Positions 7,908-16,334 of a stretch of DNA of 64,000 bases are shown piece after piece. Made by a program: the position numbers and the translations under genes. How positions within the stretch are numbered: the first letter of the stretch is position 1; each line of letters starts with the position of its first letter. Below the pieces are notes generated by a model, which did not search any database, was not told where the DNA came from, and saw only the letters and a program-made list of their open reading frames with translations. Source of the DNA: Taibaiella lutea (GTDB lineage: Bacteria; Bacteroidota; Bacteroidia; Chitinophagales; Chitinophagaceae); the NCBI RefSeq assembly GCF_008629695.1, contig NZ_VWSH01000001.1, positions 399,990-463,989 on the forward strand, in the 5' to 3' direction.

Positions 7908-9923
7908 ATGAGATATAAGATTCAACTGCGCCTGTTATTTTCATTACTGTTATTAGTCATCTATAGTGTTGCCGCAAGCGCTCAGATAATCCCTGTCAAC
8001 CATCCGCGCAATCCTCAAAAGCGTTATGAAATTGATGCAAAACGCACCGGAACAGATATTAACAGTAATGATGCCTTACCGCGGTCGAGAGAATTTTTGC
8101 GGATTGACAGCAGTTACTACATCGGGTGGATGTATGAAGGCATGTATAAAGTAAATCACGCCGCTGATTTTTTAGGTTATAAAAATGCCATCACGCCGCT
8201 GAAAAAAGCTATTTATCAGCTGGAACGCGATTATGCGCGTTTGTTAAGAATCCGTACATCAGACTTAATGACCTATTTTCCTGCTTACCGGTTTCACATG
8301 GATTATTCGGTTATAGCTTATAATCTGATGGAGTGCTATAACAATACCGATCAGCCGGAAGAAGCCATGAAGGTAATCCGCAGGACATTAAAATGGAATT
8401 TTGAGAATGAGGGATATATGCAGTCTTACGATTACCTTGCCTGGACAGTGCACCGCAATCGTTTTTATACTTCATCAAAGTATTCATTTCTAAAAGATAA
8501 CATTAATGAAAATGAAAAATTAGCGAATGCTTACCTGGATTCGGGCTTAAGGAAAATACATCTGGATAATGATTTGGTAAAGGGTTTCTTCCCTGGTTAC
8601 GAAGCGGCAGCCAGGCTTGGCGTCTATCATTATAAATCGCTTTTGTACAGTTATTCTTTAAAAATCGATTCTGCCAATAAATATTACAACTTACTAAAAG
8701 AAACGGCCGCATTTCCGCATAATAACTATGCTACTTTTCAGGCCATTCAGGGAAAATTCAGAACAGCCGAGAAAGAATATGAATTTGCCAGTATGCAGGA
8801 TGGAGCCGACAAACGCCTGCAGGAATGGGCTTATTACGGTTCTATAATAGACATTTATAAAGCACATCCGGAGCGGGCTACTGCCAGTATGAAAGACATG
8901 ATTAAGGCAGTCGGTTCCACGCCCGGTTTCGGATGGTACAATATAGCGCTGGCAAGGGCCTGCGCTTATAACGGCGACGAAAAGGAAAGCGAAAGATATA
9001 TCAATAAAGCAGAAGCATTCAAGGAAGTACATATAGGAACAACTTTGGGGCAAAGCCATTATGATTTCAGCATCAATATGGTGAAACTGATGAATAATAT
9101 TGAACGTATTCAACAAATAAAATTTGAAAACAAGGGCTGGTGGTATTCGCCCTCAAACCTTGCTGAGGTTGCAAAAGAGAATAGCCAGAAATATTTATTA
9201 CAATATTTAATCGTCAATCAATTTGCCAATAATCCCGAACGTGACCTGGTTATTTACAGGTTGTTTTCAACAGAAAGTACTGTAAGCTGGGATGAAATAT
9301 GGTTCCTGATGCGCGATTTCAGTACAAAATTTTTCATCTCAAAGTTTGAACAGCAGCTGAAGGATGACCAAAGGCCATTGGTAAAGAAGTATTTTAAACT
9401 GTTCATGGCAAAGCTGTATATGCAAAAGGGCAATTATACCGAAGCGCAAAAGCTTTTATATGACATTCTGAACAATGAAAAAACTGATATTGAATATGAG
9501 AAACTCTTTGCAGCCCGTGTGTATGAAGCTCTGGCATTGTGTGCCAAAGAGAAAGACAATGATCAGGAATACAACGAAAGCGTGAATTCTTTCTACATTA
9601 ATTTTCCGCAATTGCTTCCTTTCTCAGATGTAAAACCAAACCTGCGGTTGAGCATCATCGGAACGCCTGATGCAAAGGTGATAGAACGTCTGAAAGATTG
9701 TAATATCAACTGGATTACAAAAGGCGGCACCGACGCTCCGGAAGTAACTTTTCTTTTTGCCAATAACGGCAAAAAGAAAAGCGTTACTTATTACGTAATG
9801 GGCAATGGCGGCAGGGAATTGGTAAAGCGCAGTACTTATACTTACACCGATCCTGATGAAGCAGGGTTGACCCTGGCTTATAAACTGTTCAAAATTGAAA
9901 AGCCCGCAAAAGAGCATAAATAA
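7908..9923 (+). CDS. Secreted tetratricopeptide-like protein of unknown function
   Basis: 671 residues with an N-terminal signal peptide (residues 1-25, LLFSLLLLVIYSVAASAQ, cut after AQ). The rest is rich in paired amphipathic helices that read like degenerate TPR units, for example around AITPLKKAIYQLERDY (about 90), EEAMKVIRRTLKWNFE (about 155), RTAEKEYEFASMQ (about 290) and KLYMQKGNYTEAQKLLYDIL (about 505). The C-terminus (about 580-671) is more beta-like. I do not recognise a named family. The protein should be periplasmic or outer-membrane associated and may act as a scaffold. It stands alone on the plus strand. Confidence 0.75.
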   Translation: MRYKIQLRLLFSLLLLVIYSVAASAQIIPVNHPRNPQKRYEIDAKRTGTDINSNDALPRSREFLRIDSSYYIGWMYEGMYKVNHAADFLGYKNAITPLKKAIYQLERDYARLLRIRTSDLMTYFPAYRFHMDYSVIAYNLMECYNNTDQPEEAMKVIRRTLKWNFENEGYMQSYDYLAWTVHRNRFYTSSKYSFLKDNINENEKLANAYLDSGLRKIHLDNDLVKGFFPGYEAAARLGVYHYKSLLYSYSLKIDSANKYYNLLKETAAFPHNNYATFQAIQGKFRTAEKEYEFASMQDGADKRLQEWAYYGSIIDIYKAHPERATASMKDMIKAVGSTPGFGWYNIALARACAYNGDEKESERYINKAEAFKEVHIGTTLGQSHYDFSINMVKLMNNIERIQQIKFENKGWWYSPSNLAEVAKENSQKYLLQYLIVNQFANNPERDLVIYRLFSTESTVSWDEIWFLMRDFSTKFFISKFEQQLKDDQRPLVKKYFKLFMAKLYMQKGNYTEAQKLLYDILNNEKTDIEYEKLFAARVYEALALCAKEKDNDQEYNESVNSFYINFPQLLPFSDVKPNLRLSIIGTPDAKVIERLKDCNINWITKGGTDAPEVTFLFANNGKKKSVTYYVMGNGGRELVKRSTYTYTDPDEAGLTLAYKLFKIEKPAKEHK

Positions 9924-10059
9924 AGTTAATAACAAGTCAAATCCTGTATTATAATCAGCTGCCCGGCTTTCATAGCTTAGTTTTGCAATTATTTCCTTTC
10001 ATAAGGCTTGCTTTTAAGACTGCCAATCGGCAATTACTGCCGCCTAACCATTTTGCAAA

Positions 10060-11340
10060 ATGCGAAAAACTATAATCAGGTATAATTATTTTAAATTATT
10101 TCTCACCTCCCTTCTTGTCGGAATGCTGGCTACTATGATTGCCGACTCATTAAAAAGAATCACAGGTTATTTCCAGGAAAATATTTTCCACAAAGTAGAA
10201 CAACTACCGTGGCTTTTTATCATATTGCCATCTGTAGGTATTACTATTATTTATTTCCTCAGGAAATATGCCTTCAGGAAAAAACAAAACAAGGGCATTA
10301 AAGAAATTTACAAAACCATTGAAACGCGCAATGATAACCTGCCTTTGTTCAAAATCCCTTCACATTATATCAATGGTTTCCTTACTGTAATATTCGGCGG
10401 CTCTACCGGCATTGAAGTTTCTACTGTGGTTGCAACGGCTACTGTAGGTGCGGTAGCACATAAAAAAGGGAAAATAGCTTTTGCCTACAAAACCGAATTA
10501 ATATGCGCAGGGGTTGCAGCAGGTGTCGCTACTTTATTCGGAAGCCCCCTGGCCGGATTACTGTTTGCAATGGAAGTAATAGCGAGAAAAGTAAATAAAC
10601 CCATTTTGGTCAGCTGCATCAGCGCTACTTTTGTTTCATGGTTATATATGTACAAAATGAATAGCGGCAGTATATTCCATTTTGTTGTTTCCGGATGGAA
10701 AGGAAACGCAATCCCTTATTTCATATTGCTGAGCATTTTAGCCGGTCTGTTAGCCGTTTATTTCACCAAGTCTGTTATTTTTATTAAAGAAAGGTTTGCA
10801 CGGATTGACAATAATTTCTTAAGAGTCAATATAGGAGCTATTTTGGTGGGATTATCCATTTTCTTTCTGCCACAATTATATGGTGACAGTTATCATGGTA
10901 TTTCTGAACTGATACAACAAGCACAACAAAACAAGCCGACGTTTTCTTTTACACTTATATTGATTGCCATAATCTTAATAAAACCATTAGTGGCATCGCT
11001 TACATTGGGTGCAGGTGGCGATGGCGGTGTGTTTGCACCAAGTATAGTGACAGGGGCGGTATTGGGAATGCTGGTGGCTTATACATGCAATCATTTGTTC
11101 GGCCTGCATTTGATAATACTGAATTTCGCTTTGGTAGGCGCCGCATCTATGTTGAGCGCTGCTATTCATGCGCCGCTGACAGCTTTATTTCTTGCATGCA
11201 GCCTGGTGCCCGGCGGCTATATTATTTTCATCCCTATTCTGACAGGCTCTTTCATTGCAAAATATACAGCTCAATTTCTTTGCAGCTATAATGTTTATAC
11301 CTACAAAGAATCCAAACCTGCAAAGGTTTTAAAGGCATGA
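10060..11340 (+). CDS. ClC-family chloride channel / H+:Cl- antiporter
   Basis: 426 residues with about ten hydrophobic segments. Conserved ClC sequences are visible: GGSTGIEVS (about 112), in the position of the selectivity-filter motif that carries the external gating glutamate; SPLAGLLFAMEV (about 161), with the internal glutamate; and GAGGDGGVFAPSIVTGA (about 317), the third anion-site motif. E in STGIE replaces the usual GxEGP order, a variant form. No C-terminal CBS domains, so it is the short bacterial type. A -7-like TAGTTTTG lies at 9978-9985 without a clear -33. The stop is 2 bp from the stop of the convergent lipase gene. Confidence 0.88.
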   Translation: MRKTIIRYNYFKLFLTSLLVGMLATMIADSLKRITGYFQENIFHKVEQLPWLFIILPSVGITIIYFLRKYAFRKKQNKGIKEIYKTIETRNDNLPLFKIPSHYINGFLTVIFGGSTGIEVSTVVATATVGAVAHKKGKIAFAYKTELICAGVAAGVATLFGSPLAGLLFAMEVIARKVNKPILVSCISATFVSWLYMYKMNSGSIFHFVVSGWKGNAIPYFILLSILAGLLAVYFTKSVIFIKERFARIDNNFLRVNIGAILVGLSIFFLPQLYGDSYHGISELIQQAQQNKPTFSFTLILIAIILIKPLVASLTLGAGGDGGVFAPSIVTGAVLGMLVAYTCNHLFGLHLIILNFALVGAASMLSAAIHAPLTALFLACSLVPGGYIIFIPILTGSFIAKYTAQFLCSYNVYTYKESKPAKVLKA

Positions 11341-11342
11341 TG

Positions 11343-12437
11343 CTAATGGCTTTCAGGCAATTTTTCGCTCAGGTATAAATAAGCCTGAAACATGTGATGA
11401 ATGAAAACATTGCTTTCCGAATCGGGAAACCTTTTATAGTAAGTGCTGTCGGCATACAGTAATACATAATTACCTGTTCTGACGAAATCGGTGCTATGAT
11501 AATAATCCGGTATTATCAGGTCAGGCAATTGCTTCTGTACCTGCTTTGAAACATAACGTCCGAGATATTTTTCATAAACACGTTGCGCTTTCAGACCGGG
11601 TTTGCTTAAACGATTGAAAACATATTTACCTACCCAGTTCATCGGAAACTTTTGCTTCTTCATTAATTTGGGCGCAACAGCAAATACATTGGTTTTATTA
11701 AAATCATGTAATGTCTGAATGGTAATGGGTGTTTCCGGAACCCAATCCGCCGTATTGACCACGTTATACGCCCAGCCGCCATTGGTTATTTTTTCATAAT
11801 CGTAAGCAAAATAAAGATTGCCGGGTTTGGGCCCCGCGCTGCAATAAGTCTTGAATCTTATATCCTGTGGCAAAATGTTTTCCTGTTGGAGATTGTATAA
11901 ATAAGCAGTCATTAAATAGGTTATGGCCCCACCCTGACTATGTCCCATAATGATGAAATCTTTAATACCCGATTGGTATAAAGAATCTATTTTAGGAAGG
12001 ATTGTTTTGGAAAGATAAGCGGCACTTAGCAGCCAGCCTACATGTACGGCAGCTTTAGGATCATCTGCAAGATGGTAGGAAAAAGAATCCGTATTACTCA
12101 GATGCAATACCCCAACGGCAGGCACCATAGCGGAATAGAAATTTGCCATCCAGCTTTCTTTACTTGCGGTAGTGCCTCTTATACTGATAATTGCAACTTT
12201 ATCTTTCCTTATATATAAATCCCAGCGATTCTCCAGGCCCACTACGGGTGAGCGATACAGGAAAGTGCTATTGGCAGGAAGCGGAATATTAGCACGAAAT
12301 GCGCTATCGCCAAACATGGAGTTAACTTTCAGCAATTCAATATATTCCTGCTTATCAAAACCGGGTTTGAGATGTTGTGACCATCCGTTCAAAAATAAAA
12401 AGACACATGCAAACAGACACAGGATAGCACTTTTCAT
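11343..12437 (-). CDS. Secreted lipase, class 3 alpha/beta-hydrolase family
   Basis: 364 residues with signal peptide (1-20, ending NGWSQ). The nucleophile elbow GHSQGG lies at about 165-170, preceded by a segment typical of lipase class 3 (KVAIISIRGTTASKESWMANF, near 75-95) that supplies the oxyanion region. YCSAGPKPGN and NTADWVPETP (about 200-240) match the loop carrying the catalytic Asp. The HS of YYHSTDF, near 320, may hold the His. It likely hydrolyses acylglycerols or other esters in the periplasm or outside the cell. The substrate cannot be read from sequence. Confidence 0.82.
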   Translation of the reverse strand: MKSAILCLFACVFLFLNGWSQHLKPGFDKQEYIELLKVNSMFGDSAFRANIPLPANSTFLYRSPVVGLENRWDLYIRKDKVAIISIRGTTASKESWMANFYSAMVPAVGVLHLSNTDSFSYHLADDPKAAVHVGWLLSAAYLSKTILPKIDSLYQSGIKDFIIMGHSQGGAITYLMTAYLYNLQQENILPQDIRFKTYCSAGPKPGNLYFAYDYEKITNGGWAYNVVNTADWVPETPITIQTLHDFNKTNVFAVAPKLMKKQKFPMNWVGKYVFNRLSKPGLKAQRVYEKYLGRYVSKQVQKQLPDLIIPDYYHSTDFVRTGNYVLLYADSTYYKRFPDSESNVFIHHMFQAYLYLSEKLPESH

Positions 12438-12527
12438 AATGATGGTATTTATCTCCTTTCTCCAATATACGGATATGAAATATTTATTGAAATGAGCAGG
12501 AACATTTCCGGAAAGAATACATCTATA

Positions 12528-13757
12528 CTACTCTTCTTTATTGCCGCCGGCATCATCCCATTCCATATTGGAATGTTCTCCGGTATTTTTTACAATATTA
12601 TAAACCGGTTTTGCCTGACGGTAAATAGCAGTGCTGTATTTATTGCCTAATACAATAATGGTAAAATTGTCTTTGATAAAACGATAAAAGACAGTGTTGT
12701 TGCCGTGCCACCATCCGTTATGATAAATAATTTTATAACCGTCATTAAATTGCAGCATACGCCATCCGAAACCATAATTCTTCACACCGGGCCTTTCATT
12801 GGAATAACCTGTGTATGCCATGTTCTGCACTTTTTCACTTAGCAAGGTATGATTGTAAAAAGATTGGTCCCAGCGGTACATGTCTTCAACGGTACTGTAA
12901 ATCCCTTTATCGCCATACACACCGTCTTCGGGTGTTTCTTTATAAACAGACCAATTGTATTGATAGCTTTGCGTAACAAAATCATTGATATTGCTGCGGT
13001 CAGCAGGATCATAAACGAAAGTATGTTTCATGCCCAAAGGTTCAAAAATGAATTCTTTCATGAATTTTTTATAAGGCATTTTTGCAACTTCTTCAACAAT
13101 CCTGGCGAGCATGGCAAAATTGGTATTGCTGTATTCAAATCTTGTATTAGGCCTGGAGTTCAATCTGGGTTTGAATTTTGCAAGCAGCTGCAATAAATCT
13201 TCATTATACATAAACGCACTGCTCTTCCAGTAAGTGTTGCCCATTTTTGTATAGTCCGGCAAACCGCTGCGCTGGCTCAACAACATTGAAACCGTAATTT
13301 CCGGATAAGGAAAATCTTTCAGGTATTTCTGAACAGGCGCATCAATATTCAAGTATTTATTCTGATATAGCCATAGTATTGCTGTCGCCGTAAACGGCTT
13401 TGAAGTAGAGGCTAACTGACTTGATATATTGCGGCCTAATTTAGCTCCTGTTGCTCTGTTGCTGTAACCAAAATAACGTTCGTAAAGAATTTTTCCTTTA
13501 TAGCCCACAAGGACACTGCCGTTAAATCCGTGTGCTGTTTCCCTTCCGTAAAAAGAATCCAACCTTTTAATAATGGCCTGACCCTCTGCCGAATTGGTAT
13601 CGGCAAAACTAAGCTTAATGGAAGAATAGGTAGTGTTATCGGGACGCGGCACCGGCGGGCTTGCCAGCGCATTTTGTTCCGAAACCGTCTGGCAGGCAAC
13701 AAAAAATACTATAAAAGTTAAAAGGAAAAAAGATATCTTGAAGTTTGGGTTAAACAT
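12528..13757 (-). CDS. Serine hydrolase of the beta-lactamase class C / esterase fold, lipoprotein
   Basis: 409 residues. The N-terminus ends in a lipobox-like FFVACQ (Cys about 22), so it is probably a lipoprotein. All three motifs of the family are present: S-T-S-K with the nucleophile at about 117, Y-S-N at about 209, and H-N-G in place of K-T-G at about 345. H-N-G is more common in esterases and D-aminopeptidase-like enzymes than in true beta-lactamases, so antibiotic hydrolysis should not be assumed. The gap to the lipase gene downstream is 90 bp, so the two may be cotranscribed. Confidence 0.85.
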   Translation of the reverse strand: MFNPNFKISFFLLTFIVFFVACQTVSEQNALASPPVPRPDNTTYSSIKLSFADTNSAEGQAIIKRLDSFYGRETAHGFNGSVLVGYKGKILYERYFGYSNRATGAKLGRNISSQLASTSKPFTATAILWLYQNKYLNIDAPVQKYLKDFPYPEITVSMLLSQRSGLPDYTKMGNTYWKSSAFMYNEDLLQLLAKFKPRLNSRPNTRFEYSNTNFAMLARIVEEVAKMPYKKFMKEFIFEPLGMKHTFVYDPADRSNINDFVTQSYQYNWSVYKETPEDGVYGDKGIYSTVEDMYRWDQSFYNHTLLSEKVQNMAYTGYSNERPGVKNYGFGWRMLQFNDGYKIIYHNGWWHGNNTVFYRFIKDNFTIIVLGNKYSTAIYRQAKPVYNIVKNTGEHSNMEWDDAGGNKEE

Positions 13758-13896
13758 ATTGGTTAATGTAATAAAAGCCTATGAATATTAATTATACATG
13801 ATTTGCAAATTAAATCAAGATAGCTTTAACATCCAACAAATTAAAAAAATAAAAAGTTCAGGGTTGTGCTGACAAAGTTAAGCGCTTGGGTTCTTG

Positions 13897-14487
13897 TCAG
13901 ATGTTGTTTAACTCATTTTTGACATATTTGCTGACGTCGTCTATAAAATCGAAATAATATTGGTTCAGTTCATAATAATGTCCCACTAAAATTTCATAGG
14001 CTTTGTCGCTGCTGTCAAGGTATTTTGCACGTCTCACAAGTCCGTCAAAAGAATTTTTCATGCCTTTTAACGTCCGGTAATTATACAGCCAGTTACTGCT
14101 TACCATATATGGCAACATCTTTTGAAATTGTTCCGGCAGCCATTCCCTTTGTTTATCCAAATCTGCATAAACCTTTTGAGAAAAATCAAACAGGCTCTTT
14201 TCGGCAGGAAAGAAGTGAGGATCGTTGGCAAGGAAATGGTCGTAAAGGCTGTCCACAAAAGCGCCGGCATACAATCGGTAATCAGGCCTGAACAGATTTT
14301 TGGCTTTCAGGCTTGCCGGATGTTGATCTGCAAAGGCATCAATTTTTCGATGCAATTGAATCCCTTTTTTTATATTTTCCGGAAAGGAATCTAAAATAAC
14401 GGAACCTTTCACATAATCGCCTATCATATTACCGGCAAGGGTTTCTGGGTTGCCAAATGATAAAACAGCGTGTCCGAGATAATTCAA
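13897..14487 (-). CDS. ACP phosphodiesterase-like protein (AcpH family)
   Basis: 196 residues, close to the E. coli AcpH length. AcpH removes the 4'-phosphopantetheine arm from acyl carrier protein. The HD-like family pattern is visible: MNYLGHAVLS at the N-terminus, GNMIGDYVKG (19-28), IQLHRKIDAFADQHP (about 43-57), and Y-AGAFVDSLYDHFLA (about 72-86) with the DxxYDHFL signature. The frame opens with TTG (minus strand 14485-14487). I keep this start because the family begins exactly there and no in-frame ATG is near. Last gene of the 16213-to-13897 run. Confidence 0.85.
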   Translation of the reverse strand: MNYLGHAVLSFGNPETLAGNMIGDYVKGSVILDSFPENIKKGIQLHRKIDAFADQHPASLKAKNLFRPDYRLYAGAFVDSLYDHFLANDPHFFPAEKSLFDFSQKVYADLDKQREWLPEQFQKMLPYMVSSNWLYNYRTLKGMKNSFDGLVRRAKYLDSSDKAYEILVGHYYELNQYYFDFIDDVSKYVKNELNNI

Positions 14488-14541
14488 AATGTATAAATTA
14501 AAGGATAAGAAAAAGCCGATGGAACAGGAATGACAATATAA

Positions 14542-14967
14542 TTATTCTTGAGATTCAGCTACTTGCTTCAATGATTGTAAGATAGCATTCTCTGCTCCTT
14601 GCGGGTCTTCCTGAACTGCGCCGGGCCTGTTGTCATGCTGAACGATAGTAAGCATTGTACCATTATCTTTTGGTTCCAGGAGATAACTCATTTCAAAATA
14701 ATTTTCCGGCTTGTCCTCCAGGTCCGGTCTCGGTGCAAATAAACTATACCTTATACTTTCATAAGGATGAACTTCTATAACTTTCCCCCATTGCTCAAAA
14801 ACCTTATCTTCCCATGCTGTCCTGAATTTGATAGGACTACCGGCTTCCCAGTTTGTAATAAGCTCGCTTCCGAACTGCCATAGCTTTACAAGTTCAGGCT
14901 GCGTTAACGCATTCCAGACATTTTCCTGCGTTGTATTGATAATTATGCTCGATATATTCCTTGCCAT
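14542..14967 (-). CDS. SRPBCC / AHSA1-like domain protein
   Basis: 141 residues forming a single START-like helix-grip domain. The opening ISSIIINTTQENVWNALTQPELVKLW is the typical AHSA1 (Aha1-like) start, where the protein first meets a ligand pocket. The middle has the expected beta strands (GKVIEVHPYESIRYSLF), and the C-terminal helix ends in LKQVAESQE. Such proteins bind hydrophobic ligands or help chaperones; the ligand is unknown. Lies 32 bp after the 15000-15401 gene in the same direction. Confidence 0.8.
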   Translation of the reverse strand: MARNISSIIINTTQENVWNALTQPELVKLWQFGSELITNWEAGSPIKFRTAWEDKVFEQWGKVIEVHPYESIRYSLFAPRPDLEDKPENYFEMSYLLEPKDNGTMLTIVQHDNRPGAVQEDPQGAENAILQSLKQVAESQE

Positions 14968-14999
14968 TATTGGTTGTTGATTTTTGGAAATATAAATGG

Positions 15000-15401
15000 T
15001 TAGTATTTTCTTGTGTATAACGTACCATTTTGTTCGTAACCTATCGGAAGCTTTAAGGTGTCTTTATTCAAAAAAAGAAGCTTTAAAGGTTTGGGATGTT
15101 CTTTTCTGCCTTCCTTTACAGAGCTTATTATTAATAGAGAATCATTAACAACTTTGAAAGAACCCATGTCTTCATATTCAACAGCACCGTCATCAATACT
15201 TCTTCCTAATTTCCAATTGTATTCGTTGGTAAATAACAGTTCTATTACAGTCTCATGTCCAAATGTACTATCCACCTCTTTCCAAATCCAGGTGCCCGCT
15301 AAAAACGGCGGAAGATTTCTTTTGGATACACTCTTTTTTTGAGCAAATAAAGTGACTGAGACTAACAATAAAACAACAGAGCAATAAAACAATTTCTTCA
15401 C
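15000..15401 (-). CDS. Small secreted lipocalin-like hypothetical protein
   Basis: 133 residues with a signal peptide (1-20, LLLVSVTLFAQ). The mature part starts with KKSVSKRNLP and then LAGTWIWKEVD, a GxW pattern followed by alternating beta strands (TVIELLFTNEYNWKLG, DMGSFKVVNDSLLIIS), resembling lipocalin-like small beta barrels of Bacteroidota. The start codon is GTG (minus strand 15399-15401). It begins 2 bp after the stop of the RDD gene, so translation is probably coupled. Function unknown. Confidence 0.7.
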   Translation of the reverse strand: MKKLFYCSVVLLLVSVTLFAQKKSVSKRNLPPFLAGTWIWKEVDSTFGHETVIELLFTNEYNWKLGRSIDDGAVEYEDMGSFKVVNDSLLIISSVKEGRKEHPKPLKLLFLNKDTLKLPIGYEQNGTLYTRKY

Positions 15402-15403
15402 AA

Positions 15404-16213
15404 TTATTTGTTTTGCGTCAGATAATTGTAATCTTTCAGTAAGGTCTGCAGGAAAAAAACGGGTTCTCCGTTCATTTTTATGTTTAACACTTCTTCAATT
15501 CTGTAAGCCACCCGCATCATATAGTTTTCCGTATCCGTATTCAATTTACCGGCCAGTAAATTCCGTATGCCGTTAATGTCCCTGTCTGTCAGTTTCAAGA
15601 CTTCAGGATAAACCGGTTGATAGGTCTGCCCTTGTAAATCCATAAAAATCGTTTCATGAATGTCCATTTTATATCTGGTGTCTACAACCACAGTACCTGC
15701 AGCCAAATCACCAAACCGTTGCGAATGTTTGGTTACGGCGATACAGATAATATCAGGCAATGAAACCACTCCCATGAAGAATGCAATTGTAAATAAGTAA
15801 ATCGGGCTTGTGATAAATATCACTACGATAAGGAAATAATTGGCCAGACACAAAATCCATCTTAAAAGCAATTGAGAAATGGTAGCTGAAGCCCCTTCCA
15901 TATTAATTACTTTAATGCCCATGAAAAATTTGCCGGGGCTTCTGCCGTTCATAAATATCTCGAACAATAAATGATAGAGCATTACCGGCACAAGAACGGT
16001 GCCAATCAGCAAAAGCAAGGAGAGATTGTCTTTTGTTATAGCATTCCATCTGTTTTCGTCAATCACATTCTGATAGACAAAAAACAACATGATATAACAA
16101 TAAATAAAAACCACTAAAAGGTCGATGAGCCAGGCAAACATGCGCTTATAAAACGCTGCCAGCGAAAACTCAAGGTCAATATTAAAAGGTGTATTTATAG
16201 TGATTAATGCCAT
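15404..16213 (-). CDS. RDD family membrane protein
   Basis: 269 residues. The first ~190 residues contain the RDD domain: FYKRMFAWLIDLLVVF (22-37) with the Arg and Asp of the first helix, a second helix pair near 62-82, GRSPGKFFMGIKVI (about 90-103), and two more helices near 110-150. The sequence FGDLAAGTVVVDTRYK follows. The remainder is a soluble tail. Function of the family is unclear; some members take part in ion exchange. First gene of a likely four-gene operon with the lipocalin-like, SRPBCC and AcpH-like genes. Confidence 0.88.
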   Translation of the reverse strand: MALITINTPFNIDLEFSLAAFYKRMFAWLIDLLVVFIYCYIMLFFVYQNVIDENRWNAITKDNLSLLLLIGTVLVPVMLYHLLFEIFMNGRSPGKFFMGIKVINMEGASATISQLLLRWILCLANYFLIVVIFITSPIYLFTIAFFMGVVSLPDIICIAVTKHSQRFGDLAAGTVVVDTRYKMDIHETIFMDLQGQTYQPVYPEVLKLTDRDINGIRNLLAGKLNTDTENYMMRVAYRIEEVLNIKMNGEPVFFLQTLLKDYNYLTQNK

Positions 16214-16233
16214 TTTATGAGTCGATAGTTGAT

Positions 16234-16330
16234 AGTGGTTAGTTGTTAGTGATTAGTCGATAGTAGTAGGTTCATATCAGAATCTGAAGTAGCTTCTAAT
16301 TTTGTGACTAACGACTATCAACTAACCACT
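16234..16330. repeat. TAGT-rich inverted repeat, copy 1
   Basis: Arms AGTGGTTAGTTG plus 13 more bases (16234-16258) and its inverted partner (16306-16330) pair over 25 bp with three mismatches around a 47-base loop. The surrounding sequence is made of TAGT, GATAGT and GTTAGT words. It separates the malic-enzyme gene from the RDD gene. A second element with the same vocabulary lies at 32734-32866. Confidence 0.8.
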
Positions 16331-16334
16331 AAAT

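Noticed and set aside
12528-13757. True beta-lactamase (resistance gene)
   Set aside because: Only the fold motifs are shared; HNG replaces KTG and no resistance context exists.
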